Source: Brachyspira hampsonii 30446
GTDB lineage: Bacteria; Spirochaetota; Brachyspiria; Brachyspirales; Brachyspiraceae
Direction: 5' to 3'
NCBI RefSeq assembly: GCF_000316195.1
Contig: NZ_JH994111.1
Span: forward strand, 1,745,418 to 1,809,417
Length of the DNA stretch: 64,000 bases
The translations under genes and the position numbers were made by a program. Shown one piece after another: positions 1 to 8,911 of this stretch (the stretch's first letter is position 1; the number at the start of each line of letters is the position of its first letter). The notes under the pieces were generated by a model. That model saw nothing but the letters and a program-made list of their open reading frames with translations. It made no database searches and was not told the DNA's origin.

Positions 1-72
1 AATTTATATTGATTTACTAAAATATTTATACTATCATATAGATATAATAATCACATTTTGAGGTATTGAATT

Positions 73-2448
73 ATGAATGATAATAAATACTCGCAAAAAA
101 TAAAAGAATTAATAAAAGAAATGACTTTAGAAGAAAAGACATCTCTTTTAAGCGGTAAAGATTTTTGGTCTACAAAAGAAATAAGCAGATTAAAAATAGA
201 TTCCGTATACTTAACCGACGGACCTCATGGAGTTAGAAAACAAAGCACAGAATCAGGAGAATTAAGTTTGCAAAAATCTCTTTTATCAACCTGCTTTCCT
301 ACCGCCTGCTGCTCTGCCTGCTCATTCGATCCTAATATAATGTATGAAATGGGTGAAGCTATATCAAGAGAAGCAAAAGCAAATAAAGTTTCAGTGGTAT
401 TAGGACCGGGAGTAAATATTAAAAGATCTCCCCTTTGCGGAAGAAATTTTGAATATTTTTCAGAAGACCCATATCTAGCCGGAAAAATGGCATCAGGTTG
501 GATAAACGGTTTAGAAGATAATGGAATACAAGCAAGCATTAAACATTTTGCTGCTAATAATCAGGAAACTTTAAGACTGATAATAGACAGTGTTGTTGAT
601 GAAAGGGCTTTAAGAGAAATATATTTATATGCCTTTGAAATAGCTATAAAAGAGGCTAAGCCTTCTACTGTTATGTGTTCTTATAATAGTGTTAATGGAA
701 CATTCGCATCAGAAAATAAATATTTGCTTACAGATATACTTAGAAATGAATGGGGATTTGATGGAATTGTTATTTCTGATTGGGGGGCTGTAAATGACAG
801 AGTTGAAGCTCTAAAGGCTGGACTTGATTTACAAATGCCTTCAACTAATGGCGAAGATGATAAGAAAGTTTATAATGCTGTTAGAGAAACTATTATAGAT
901 GAAAAAACATTAGATAAAGCTGTAGAAAGACTTTTATATTTCTCTCTATATTCTATGGATAATATTTATGATAATTTTGATTATGATAGAGAAGAACATC
1001 ATAATATAGCTAGAAAAATTGCAGAAAGCTCTATAGTATTATTAAAAAATGAGGACAAAATACTGCCTGCCAAAAAAGAGAGTAAAATTGCTGTAATAGG
1101 AGAATTCGCTCAAAAGCCTAGATATCAAGGTAATGGAAGTTCTCTTATAAATCCTTATAAACTAGACACTGCAGAAGAATATTTCAAAGAAAACAATATA
1201 GAATTCAATTATGCTAAAGGATATGATTCAAGCTCACCTAATATAGATAATACTTTAATAGAAGAAGCCGTAAATATATCAAAAGATAAAGATATTGTTA
1301 TAATATTCGCAGGACTTATCAACTCTTATGAATCTGAAGGCTTTGACAGAAAACATCTAAATCTACCGGAAAATCATAATCATTTGATAGAAGAAATTTC
1401 AAAAGTAAATAAAAATATAGTTGTTGTACTTTCTATTGGTGCACCTGTTTTAATGCCTTGGATTGATAAAGTAAAAGGAGTGCTTAATTTATATTTAGCA
1501 GGAGAAGCTGCTGTAAGTGCCGCTTTCAATATAATATTTGGTATAGTTAATCCTAGTGGTAAATTAGCTGAAAGTTTTCCTTTAAGTTTGGAAGATAATC
1601 CAAGCTATAAATATTTTCCTGGAGGCAATAAAGCTGTTGAATACAGAGAATCAATATTCGTAGGTTACAGATATTATGATAAAGCACAGAAGGATGTTTT
1701 ATTTCCATTCGGGTTTGGATTATCATACACAACTTTTGAATTCTCGAATTTAATTGTTTCAGATGCCAACACTATTGCAGGACTTGATAATATACATTTG
1801 GTTTTTGATATAAAAAATACAGGCGATGTATTCGGATGCGAGGTTGCTCAGATTTATATTTCTGCCCCTGAAAACAATGTATTTAAAGCACAAAAAGAAT
1901 TAAAAGCCTTTATAAAAGTATTTTTAGAAGCGGGTGAAACTAAAACTATCATATTAAAATTAAACAAAAGAAGTTTCTCTTTCTATAATGAAGATACAAA
2001 ACAATATGAAATAGAAAGCGGAATATATACTATATATGTAGGCAATTCATCAAGAAATTTATTATTAAGTAAAAGTATGGAAATAAACTCCATTAATTAT
2101 TATCAGAAAAGAATTGAAAGCTATTTCAACTTTAAAGAAATAAATATTTCAGATAAGGAATTTCAGCAGCTTTTAGGAAGAAAATTAAAACCTATAAATA
2201 TTAAAGCCTCTAAACCTTATCATCTTAATAATAATTTGAAAGATTTGCTCGATGAAGATATAGCAAAAGATTTTTATAATAAACTCTTATCAGGACTTAA
2301 TGATATATTTAAAGATGATAAAACAGATACTAAAAAGATGTTTGAAAGTATGATACTTGAAACTCCTCTTCGCTCACTTCCTACTATGAGTGCTGGAATC
2401 ATTACAAGAAACGATGTTGAAAATTTAATAAATACTTTAAATAAATAA
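73..2448 (+). CDS. Glycoside hydrolase family 3 beta-glucosidase
   Basis: A 791-residue protein with the full family 3 layout: an N-terminal TIM-barrel domain (about 1-300), an alpha/beta sandwich (about 310-560) and a fibronectin III-like domain (about 590-680). The barrel shows KHFAANNQE (158-166) and the nucleophile motif VISDW with Asp236. It should remove terminal beta-linked glucose or related sugars from oligosaccharides. No signal peptide is visible, so a cytoplasmic enzyme acting on imported sugars is likely. The start follows a GAGG ribosome site near 59-62. The last 100 residues or so go beyond the minimal family core and are not assigned. The exact substrate cannot be read from sequence. 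Confidence 0.9.
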   Translation: MNDNKYSQKIKELIKEMTLEEKTSLLSGKDFWSTKEISRLKIDSVYLTDGPHGVRKQSTESGELSLQKSLLSTCFPTACCSACSFDPNIMYEMGEAISREAKANKVSVVLGPGVNIKRSPLCGRNFEYFSEDPYLAGKMASGWINGLEDNGIQASIKHFAANNQETLRLIIDSVVDERALREIYLYAFEIAIKEAKPSTVMCSYNSVNGTFASENKYLLTDILRNEWGFDGIVISDWGAVNDRVEALKAGLDLQMPSTNGEDDKKVYNAVRETIIDEKTLDKAVERLLYFSLYSMDNIYDNFDYDREEHHNIARKIAESSIVLLKNEDKILPAKKESKIAVIGEFAQKPRYQGNGSSLINPYKLDTAEEYFKENNIEFNYAKGYDSSSPNIDNTLIEEAVNISKDKDIVIIFAGLINSYESEGFDRKHLNLPENHNHLIEEISKVNKNIVVVLSIGAPVLMPWIDKVKGVLNLYLAGEAAVSAAFNIIFGIVNPSGKLAESFPLSLEDNPSYKYFPGGNKAVEYRESIFVGYRYYDKAQKDVLFPFGFGLSYTTFEFSNLIVSDANTIAGLDNIHLVFDIKNTGDVFGCEVAQIYISAPENNVFKAQKELKAFIKVFLEAGETKTIILKLNKRSFSFYNEDTKQYEIESGIYTIYVGNSSRNLLLSKSMEINSINYYQKRIESYFNFKEINISDKEFQQLLGRKLKPINIKASKPYHLNNNLKDLLDEDIAKDFYNKLLSGLNDIFKDDKTDTKKMFESMILETPLRSLPTMSAGIITRNDVENLINTLNK

Positions 2449-2457
2449 TCAATAAAA

Positions 2458-2490
2458 AAGCGGCAGAATTAATAGTAATATCTGCCGCTT
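2458..2490. terminator. Bidirectional hairpin terminator
   Basis: Perfect 10-bp arms AAGCGGCAGA and TCTGCCGCTT around a 13-base loop, with A-rich sequence on the left and T-rich on the right. It separates the converging glycosidase gene and the PepSY-like gene. Confidence 0.85.
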
Positions 2491-2507
2491 CTATTTTAAC
2501 TCAATGA

Positions 2508-2936
2508 TTAATCATCAAATTTCTGTCCCATTATCTGACCATTACCTGTTACCATAAGCTCCATCATATTATTTAATTTTAATTTATAATTTCCCCACTC
2601 TTTTTCTGCATCAATAATAGCAGCCTGCGGATATGCATTTCTCACAGCTTGTACAACTGCAGTAGGAAAAGCGGCATCAGGTATAGGAGCATATTCGCTA
2701 TCTATATTTTCCCAATCTCCATTAGCCAAGAAGTCTATAGATACTCCATTAGACAAATTTACATCAAATTTTCTTCCGTCTCTTTCAACTTTCCAAATTT
2801 GAACACCCGGAAATACTCTTTGTATAAATGCAGTAGCTTGCTGAGGCAATGCTGAAGGCGGAACTACCATATCAGCAAAAAGACTAGAAGCCGAAAAAAT
2901 AAATAATGATGCTAAAAATATAAATAATTTTTTCAT
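2508..2936 (-). CDS. Exported PepSY-like (DUF2874-type) protein
   Basis: A 142-residue protein with a cleavable-looking signal peptide (hydrophobic residues 5-20, ending in SSLFA) followed by two repeats of the small alpha/beta PepSY-like fold. Each repeat has the pattern helix - FPG or YPQ - strand - strand ending with GNG-like turns, which is typical of putative periplasmic beta-lactamase-inhibitor-like proteins. It probably sits in the periplasm and binds a partner or ligand; no enzymatic residues are visible. A strong AGGAGAG site precedes the ATG. It stands alone, convergent with the glycosidase gene. Confidence 0.75.
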   Translation of the reverse strand: MKKLFIFLASLFIFSASSLFADMVVPPSALPQQATAFIQRVFPGVQIWKVERDGRKFDVNLSNGVSIDFLANGDWENIDSEYAPIPDAAFPTAVVQAVRNAYPQAAIIDAEKEWGNYKLKLNNMMELMVTGNGQIMGQKFDD

Positions 2937-3056
2937 GATTTACTCTCCTTAATATCTTAAATTAATTTATAATTTTTTATATTTTTTATAATGTTATAAT
3001 AATATGGGTAGAAGATCAACTCCTACCCGCAACAAACAAACTTAAACTAACAAATA

Positions 3057-4343
3057 TTAGATAATTGTACCGCTTTTAACTATTGTATTTTTAGGAATTA
3101 TTACAATACCATCTCTAATACAATAGAATTCACTATCCTGATGCTGTATTTTCTTTTTATTTGTAATAACAACATCATTTCCTATTCTTACATTCTTGTC
3201 TATAATGACATTTTTAAGAGTGCATTTTTTACCAATACCTATTTTAGGAATATGCTTAACATTTAGTCTTTCAATATCATCGCTATCCTCATAATAGTCG
3301 CTTCCCATCATAACTACCCTTTCTAATGTAGAACCGCTCTGAACTACAGAACGAACACCTATAACGCATTCTTTTATAGTAGCATTCTCTATCCTGCATC
3401 CGTCTGCTATAATACTAGATGTTACAGCAGCCTTTTCAACTTTAGAAGGAGACAAGTAACGAACATGTGTATATATAGGAGCCTTTTCATCATAAAAATC
3501 AAAAGGAGGATTCTTACTTCCGAAAGATATATTAGCTTCAAAATAAGCCTTAATAGTTCCTACATCTTCCCAATAACCTTGAAAAGCATAACTGAATACT
3601 TTATATTTTTTTATAGCTTCAGGAATAATGTCTTTTCCGAAATCTATCATAGATACATCTGCTAAAATCTCTTTGAGTACATTTCTTCTAAATACATAAA
3701 TACCCATAGAAGCCAAGTATTCTTTTTTAGGATTTTCTATATTAAACATTTTCTTTTGATCTTCACTTAATTTTAAAGTATTAAGTACATCATCTTCTTT
3801 TGGCTTTTCATGGAAGTTAGTAATCTGACCTCTTTTATTGACAAGCATAACGCCGAAACCTTTAGCATCTTCTCTAACAACAGGTACAGTACCAACAACT
3901 ATATCCGCACCTGTTTCAAGCATATGCTGAAGCATTACATTATAATTCATACGATATACTTGATCTCCTGAAAGTATTACAACATTATTAATAAATTCAT
4001 TGTCAAAATGCTCTAAATTCTTTCTAACCGCATCAGCAGTTCCCTGATACCAATCTATATTAGTATCTGTTTGTTCAGCTGCAAGTATGCTTACATGACC
4101 GCCAGAAAAGTTATCAAATCTATAAGCATTATATATATGATTATTCAAAGATGCACTATTAAATTGTGTTATAACATATATATTTCTAAACCCGCTGTTT
4201 ATACAATTAGATACAGGTATATCTATCATTCTATATTGACCACCCAAAGATACAGCAGGTTTAGAACGAGCTTTTACCAAAGGATAAAGCCTTGTTCCTC
4301 TGCCGCCTCCAAGTATCAAAGCAACCGTATTAAATGATCTCAT
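3057..4343 (-). CDS. glgC: Glucose-1-phosphate adenylyltransferase
   Basis: A 428-residue ADP-glucose pyrophosphorylase that makes ADP-glucose from glucose-1-phosphate and ATP, the committed step of bacterial glycogen synthesis. The nucleotidyltransferase signature GGGRGTRLYPL lies near residue 12, followed by the substrate-loop sequence KPAVSLGGQYRMIDIPVSNC. The C-terminal third has the hexapeptide-repeat pattern of the left-handed beta-helix that carries the allosteric site. Length is normal for the family. Glycogen synthase glgA lies 2.4 kb away on the same strand, so the two probably serve one pathway, though other genes lie between them. Confidence 0.95.
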   Translation of the reverse strand: MRSFNTVALILGGGRGTRLYPLVKARSKPAVSLGGQYRMIDIPVSNCINSGFRNIYVITQFNSASLNNHIYNAYRFDNFSGGHVSILAAEQTDTNIDWYQGTADAVRKNLEHFDNEFINNVVILSGDQVYRMNYNVMLQHMLETGADIVVGTVPVVREDAKGFGVMLVNKRGQITNFHEKPKEDDVLNTLKLSEDQKKMFNIENPKKEYLASMGIYVFRRNVLKEILADVSMIDFGKDIIPEAIKKYKVFSYAFQGYWEDVGTIKAYFEANISFGSKNPPFDFYDEKAPIYTHVRYLSPSKVEKAAVTSSIIADGCRIENATIKECVIGVRSVVQSGSTLERVVMMGSDYYEDSDDIERLNVKHIPKIGIGKKCTLKNVIIDKNVRIGNDVVITNKKKIQHQDSEFYCIRDGIVIIPKNTIVKSGTII

Positions 4344-4437
4344 AAAAAACTCCAGTGATTTTTTGTTATACTAAATAATTCATATAATATAAGTATAGTA
4401 AAAAAATTATGACTTTTCAAGGATTATTAATCATATA

Positions 4438-5223
4438 TTACAATACATTAAAATGTTTTAAAGCATTATAAATACCATTATTATCTACATCATCAGTGAT
4501 ATAATCTGCAGCCAATTTAACTTCCTCATTGGCATTTCCCATAGCAACACCTATAGCAGCATGTTCTATCATAGTAATATCATTGCCGCCGTCACCGAAA
4601 GCCATAGTTTCAGATAAGTCTATACTGTAATATTCTATTATCTTGTCTATGCCTATATGCTTGCCTCCGCCTTTTGTATTTACATCGGCAAAGTAAGGAT
4701 GCCATCTGCTGGATTCGCAATTTTTAAATATTTTACTCATTAATTCTTTTTCTTTTTTATCATCTACAAATAAATTTATCTGCAAAATATTATCTGCATT
4801 TTCTTCTAAAAAATCATAATAGTTATCAATTGCTGGTATAGGAAGATTGATAGACTCAGAAACTTTTTTAACTTTATCTGTAACATAATTAATATATATA
4901 CCGCTATTCATCATTACAGAACATGGAAATTGTTCTTTATTCTTTAAATAATCTATCAATGAATATATTTCTTCTTTAGCTATTGAGTGTCTGTAAATGG
5001 ACTTATCTCCTACATAACAGTCAAAACCATTTGCTGTTATATATCCGTCAAACTCTAAATCATCTAAATTGTTTATATGATTTTTTATTCTTCCTGTAGC
5101 GATAAAAACCTTAATACCTTTTTCTTTTAAAAGTCTTATAGCCTCTTTAGAAGAATCTGAAACCTTATGAGTATTAAAACTAACCAAAGTACCGTCTATA
5201 TCAAAAAATACAGCCTTAACCAT
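4438..5223 (-). CDS. Cof-type HAD hydrolase (copy 1)
   Basis: A 261-residue HAD-superfamily phosphatase of the Cof/YbhA type. Motif I is FFDIDGTLVSF (Asp8 nucleophile, Asp10 acid/base), motif II is the Thr in IATGR, and motif IV is GDGGNDITM near residue 210, with a C2-type cap domain between. Such enzymes dephosphorylate sugar phosphates, pyridoxal phosphate or flavin precursors; the substrate is unknown here. It is a close paralogue of the next gene upstream and separated from it by only about 20 bases, so the pair looks like a tandem duplication within one operon. An AAGGA ribosome site precedes the ATG. Confidence 0.85.
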   Translation of the reverse strand: MVKAVFFDIDGTLVSFNTHKVSDSSKEAIRLLKEKGIKVFIATGRIKNHINNLDDLEFDGYITANGFDCYVGDKSIYRHSIAKEEIYSLIDYLKNKEQFPCSVMMNSGIYINYVTDKVKKVSESINLPIPAIDNYYDFLEENADNILQINLFVDDKKEKELMSKIFKNCESSRWHPYFADVNTKGGGKHIGIDKIIEYYSIDLSETMAFGDGGNDITMIEHAAIGVAMGNANEEVKLAADYITDDVDNNGIYNALKHFNVL

Positions 5224-5244
5224 ATAGAAATCCTTAATTTATAA

Positions 5245-6042
5245 TTAATCTAATATATTAAAATGTTTTAAAGCCTTATATACTCCGTCATTATCAACAT
5301 CATCAGTAATATAATCCGCTATATTTTTTACATTTTCATTGGCATTTCCCATAGCAACACCTATGGCAGCATGCTTAATCATGCTTATATCATTGCCCCC
5401 ATCTCCTATAGCCATAGTTTCAGATAAATCTATACCATAATATTCTATTATCTTATCTATGCCAACTTCTTTACCTGCATATTTTGAATTAACATCAGCA
5501 AATGAAAAATGCCATCTGCTTGATTTAGAATTTTTTAATATATTATCCATTAAATATTTTTCTTTATCCTCATCTACAAAAATATTAAGCTGAAGAATAC
5601 TTTCATAATTATTTGCTATGTAATTATTAAAATCTATAAAATCAGGGACTTTAACATTTGCCATATTATAAAGATGAGAAATAGCATCACCCTTATAATT
5701 AATATACAAATTATCACTTGTTATGACAGTACAAGGAAACTTATCTTTATTAAGATAATCAACCAAAGAAAATAGATCATTTTTATCTAAAGAAGCTTTA
5801 TATATTTCCTTATAGCTTCCATTATCATTTACAAAACAGCTTCCGCCGTTTATTGTTATATAGCCGTCAAATTCCAAACCATCTAAATTATCTATCTGAA
5901 ATAAAGCCCTTCCGCTTGCTATAAAAACCTTTATCCCTTTTTCTTTTAAAATTTTAATAGCTTCTTTGGAATAATTAGAAATTTTATGCGTATTGAAACT
6001 AACCAAAGTACCATCTATATCAAAAAATACTGCCTTTATCAT
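5245..6042 (-). CDS. Cof-type HAD hydrolase (copy 2)
   Basis: A 265-residue HAD phosphatase with the same motif set as its neighbour: FFDIDGTLVSF at the N terminus, IASGR as motif II and GDGGNDISM near residue 213. The core domains of the two proteins are nearly the same, while the cap (about 85-180) differs more, the usual pattern when substrate choice diverges after duplication. No strong ribosome site is visible. It is the first gene of the pair, and the stretch upstream holds the terminator of the DJ-1-like gene. Confidence 0.85.
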   Translation of the reverse strand: MIKAVFFDIDGTLVSFNTHKISNYSKEAIKILKEKGIKVFIASGRALFQIDNLDGLEFDGYITINGGSCFVNDNGSYKEIYKASLDKNDLFSLVDYLNKDKFPCTVITSDNLYINYKGDAISHLYNMANVKVPDFIDFNNYIANNYESILQLNIFVDEDKEKYLMDNILKNSKSSRWHFSFADVNSKYAGKEVGIDKIIEYYGIDLSETMAIGDGGNDISMIKHAAIGVAMGNANENVKNIADYITDDVDNDGVYKALKHFNILD

Positions 6043-6140
6043 CTGTTAGTACCATCTTTTATTTTATAAATTTGAAATCTGCTAAGAATTAAACAATAAT
6101 ACGATTATTATTTATTAGATGCAGCTTGTTTTTTAATAAA

Positions 6141-6170
6141 TAAAAGACCTAAACAATTTTAGGTCTTTTA
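6141..6170 (-). terminator. Terminator after the DJ-1-like gene
   Basis: Perfect 13-bp inverted repeat TAAAAGACCTAAA / TTTAGGTCTTTTA with a CAAT loop, just past the stop codon of the 6184-6708 gene on the minus strand. Confidence 0.85.
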
Positions 6171-6183
6171 TTATAAAGATTAA

Positions 6184-6708
6184 TTAAGATATATTATTCA
6201 ATGCCCCTAAAACAGCATCTGCAAATTCTTTTGAAGAAGCAGGACCATTCGCTGTTATAATATTTCCTGAAACAACAACATTATCCTTCAAAACATTGGC
6301 ATTACCATGTCTTACATGCGATTCATCAGCGGATAAACAAGTAACATTAATTCCTTCTAGTATCTTAGCATTAGCCATCATTACAATACCGCTTCCTATA
6401 CCAGCAACTATCTTTTGATTATCCAAAAATAACTTAGCAAGTCCCTGAGTACGCCAATCGTCCCATAAAGTTATGCTTCCTATTCCTCCTATAAATACAA
6501 CAGCATCAAATTCAATGGCATCAACCTCACTGAATAGTAAATCAATATTAGCCATACCGCCTAATTTACCCTGAGCTGTACCTATAAATGTAGAGGATAC
6601 TTGTGTTTTATAACCAGCCGCCTCAAAAATTTTTTTGCTCTCAAAATATTCTTCATCTTGAAAATTCTGGGCAGACATAACATACAATATTTTATTAGTT
6701 TTTCCCAT
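6184..6708 (-). CDS. DJ-1/PfpI-family protein lacking the usual cysteine
   Basis: A 174-residue single-domain protein of the DJ-1/PfpI class I glutamine amidotransferase-like fold: N-terminal ILYVMSAQ strand, central VVFIGGIGS, and VVVSGNIITANGPASSKEFADAVL at the C terminus, which matches the family's late GNIITS/RGP-type region. The nucleophile elbow, normally A-I-C-x-G-P, reads G-I-G-S-G-I (103-108), so the catalytic cysteine position is Gly105. Peptidase, glyoxalase or deglycase activity by the known mechanism is therefore doubtful. I chose the ATG at 6708 because a GGAGAG site lies just upstream; the longer frame would begin at a TTG inside that site. Confidence 0.75.
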   Translation of the reverse strand: MGKTNKILYVMSAQNFQDEEYFESKKIFEAAGYKTQVSSTFIGTAQGKLGGMANIDLLFSEVDAIEFDAVVFIGGIGSITLWDDWRTQGLAKLFLDNQKIVAGIGSGIVMMANAKILEGINVTCLSADESHVRHGNANVLKDNVVVSGNIITANGPASSKEFADAVLGALNNIS

Positions 6709-6738
6709 TAACCATCTCTCCAATATTTATTCAAATCA

Positions 6739-8232
6739 TTATAAACCGCAATTTATGTCATAACTATTCTTATTCAAAATGGCAAGTTCATAAGCCTTAA
6801 CATATTCTTTAGCACTTTTCTCCCAAGAATTATCTATTTTCATAGCCCTTTTCTGCATAGCAGTAAATCTATCTCTATGATCATAATAAACACTTACAGC
6901 CCAGCCTATAGTATTATATAATGCTGAGGGGTTAGAATCATAGAATTTAAATCCTGTACCTTCTCCTGTTTCCTCATTATAGTTTTCAACAGTATCTTCA
7001 AGACCTCCTGTAGCATGAACTATAGGTAAAGTGCCGTATCTTAAAGAGTACATTTGATTAAGTCCGCAAGGCTCAAATAAAGAAGGCATTACAAACAAAT
7101 CGCATCCTGCCTCTATCAAATGTGATAATTCATTGCTGTAACCTATATAAGAACCAACTCTTCCAGGATATCTCTTAGGTATATCTCCAAAGAAACTTTC
7201 AAGACCTTTATCTCCTGTACCAAGTATACAAAACTGAACTTTCATATTATTGACTAAAGAATCTATTATAGAAGCTATAAAATGATATCCTTTCTGATCA
7301 ACAAATCTTCCTATTGCCCCTATCAAAACAACATCATCATCTTCCTCAAGTAAAAATCTTTTCTGAAGTTCTTTTTTACATACCTTTTTACCTTCCATCT
7401 TATCTGCAGAAAAATTTTCAGGTATAAATTTATCTTTTTCAGGAGACCAAACATTTTCATCAATACCATTAAGTATTCCAAAAAAACTTGTTGTCTTATT
7501 CTGTAAATAAGGCGCCATACCATGACCTCCATAAGGAGATGCAATTTCTCTTGCATAAGTAGGACTTACAGTAGTAACTACATCAGAAAAGAATATTCCG
7601 CCTTTAAGCAAATTTATATTACCATGATCCTCAAAAGTATCAGGGCTAAAATTATTCCATCCTAAACCTAAATAATCATAAGTTGTAGCAGCATTATATA
7701 TACCTTGATAATTTGCATTATGTATAGTAAGCATACTAGCAGCATGTCCTATTATATCATTCCAGTGCCAAGTTTTTATATATGCGGAAATAGCAGCTGT
7801 CTGCCAATCATTAGCATGAACCACATCTACATTTAACTGCAAATCCTTACATAATTGTAAAGCAGCACGGGAAAAGAATCCGAATCTCCAAGCATTATCC
7901 TGATAATCATTGAAAGAAGCATCATGATAAAGCCCTTCTCTGCTGAAAAAATTATGATGCTCTATGAAATAAAAATCTATCCCATCTTTTACGGTCTTAA
8001 ATACCGAACACCATTCTTCGCCATTACCCATCCATACTCCCATAGTAGGAAGAACATTCTCTAAATAACAGTCTTGAAAATTAATATCTCTATATTTAGG
8101 AAGCACTACAAAAGCTTCTACATCTAGTTTCTTTAAATAAATAGGCAAAGCACCAACAACATCAGCAAGTCCGCCTGTTTTTATAAATGGTGTTGCTTCA
8201 GAAGATGCTATCATAACTTTTATTTTTGACAT
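6739..8232 (-). CDS. glgA: Glycogen synthase (ADP-glucose type)
   Basis: A 497-residue GT5 glycosyltransferase that extends alpha-1,4-glucan chains using ADP-glucose. The N terminus carries the KTGGLADVVGALP loop (about 18-30) that binds ADP-glucose, and the C-terminal Rossmann domain has the SLFEPCGLNQMYSLRYGTLP region (about 384-403) with the catalytic glutamate of the EPCGL motif. Length is normal. A TTTAGGAG ribosome site precedes the ATG. It belongs with glgC in glycogen storage; no branching enzyme or phosphorylase is present in the window. Confidence 0.95.
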   Translation of the reverse strand: MSKIKVMIASSEATPFIKTGGLADVVGALPIYLKKLDVEAFVVLPKYRDINFQDCYLENVLPTMGVWMGNGEEWCSVFKTVKDGIDFYFIEHHNFFSREGLYHDASFNDYQDNAWRFGFFSRAALQLCKDLQLNVDVVHANDWQTAAISAYIKTWHWNDIIGHAASMLTIHNANYQGIYNAATTYDYLGLGWNNFSPDTFEDHGNINLLKGGIFFSDVVTTVSPTYAREIASPYGGHGMAPYLQNKTTSFFGILNGIDENVWSPEKDKFIPENFSADKMEGKKVCKKELQKRFLLEEDDDVVLIGAIGRFVDQKGYHFIASIIDSLVNNMKVQFCILGTGDKGLESFFGDIPKRYPGRVGSYIGYSNELSHLIEAGCDLFVMPSLFEPCGLNQMYSLRYGTLPIVHATGGLEDTVENYNEETGEGTGFKFYDSNPSALYNTIGWAVSVYYDHRDRFTAMQKRAMKIDNSWEKSAKEYVKAYELAILNKNSYDINCGL

Positions 8233-8337
8233 ATAAAACTCCTAAAAACTAGAATATATTTTTAAATATATAACTTTATTTAAAAACTTCAAGCGAAATT
8301 ATGAATTTAGAATATTATTTAATAAAAAAGTTTAATA

Positions 8338-8356
8338 TAATAGAAAAATTCTATTA
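8338..8356 (-). terminator. Short hairpin after greA
   Basis: Perfect 8-bp arms TAATAGAA / TTCTATTA with an AAA loop, followed in the minus-strand direction by a T-rich run. It is a plausible terminator for greA, though weak in GC. Confidence 0.5.
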
Positions 8357-8376
8357 CATATAATTTTTTTTATAAA

Positions 8377-8841
8377 TTAAATACTAATCTCTAATATTTC
8401 TAAAACTTTATCTCCGGCAGGTACTTTTATAGTTACAACATCGCCGACTTTCTTAGATAATAATCCTTTAGCAATAGGAGTTACTATAGTTATTTCATTT
8501 TTGCTCATATCTGCTTCTAATTCGCCCACTATTCTATATTCAAAAACCGCATTTCTAGTTTTATCTTTAACTTTTACCTTTTTCCCAAAAGTTACAGTGT
8601 CTTTATCTAAATTAGCAGGATCTATTATTTCACAGCCTGCCAAATCACTTTCCAACTTTGATATTTGAGCATTCAATAATCCCTGCCTTTCTTTAGCAGC
8701 ATGATACTCAGCATTTTCTTTTAAATCGCCTTTTTCTCTAGCCTCTGCAATAATAGCAGGCAATGTTTCAAACTCAGCCTTTAATTCAGCAAGTTTAGAT
8801 TTAGCTTTATCATATCCTTCTTTTGTTATCGGTTTAGCCAT
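8377..8841 (-). CDS. greA: Transcription elongation factor GreA
   Basis: A 154-residue Gre factor. The N-terminal coiled coil (about 1-75) contains the acidic tip region around DLKENAEYHAAKE that enters the RNA polymerase secondary channel and stimulates cleavage of backtracked RNA. The C-terminal FKBP-like domain (about 80-154) ends in SKKVGDVVTIKVPAG. The frame can be read two codons further upstream from a TTG, but the ATG at 8841 is preferred because AAGGA lies eight bases before it. It stands alone between glgA and the sucrose genes. Confidence 0.95.
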   Translation of the reverse strand: MAKPITKEGYDKAKSKLAELKAEFETLPAIIAEAREKGDLKENAEYHAAKERQGLLNAQISKLESDLAGCEIIDPANLDKDTVTFGKKVKVKDKTRNAVFEYRIVGELEADMSKNEITIVTPIAKGLLSKKVGDVVTIKVPAGDKVLEILEISI

Positions 8842-8911
8842 TTTCAATATCCTTAAAATTAGTAATTTTGATATTATAAACTATTTTCAAAATATTTACA
8901 AACAAAAAAGA

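Noticed and set aside
225..539. 104-codon minus-strand frame opposite the GH3 gene
   Set aside because: It lies inside the conserved family 3 catalytic domain in reverse and has no ribosome site.
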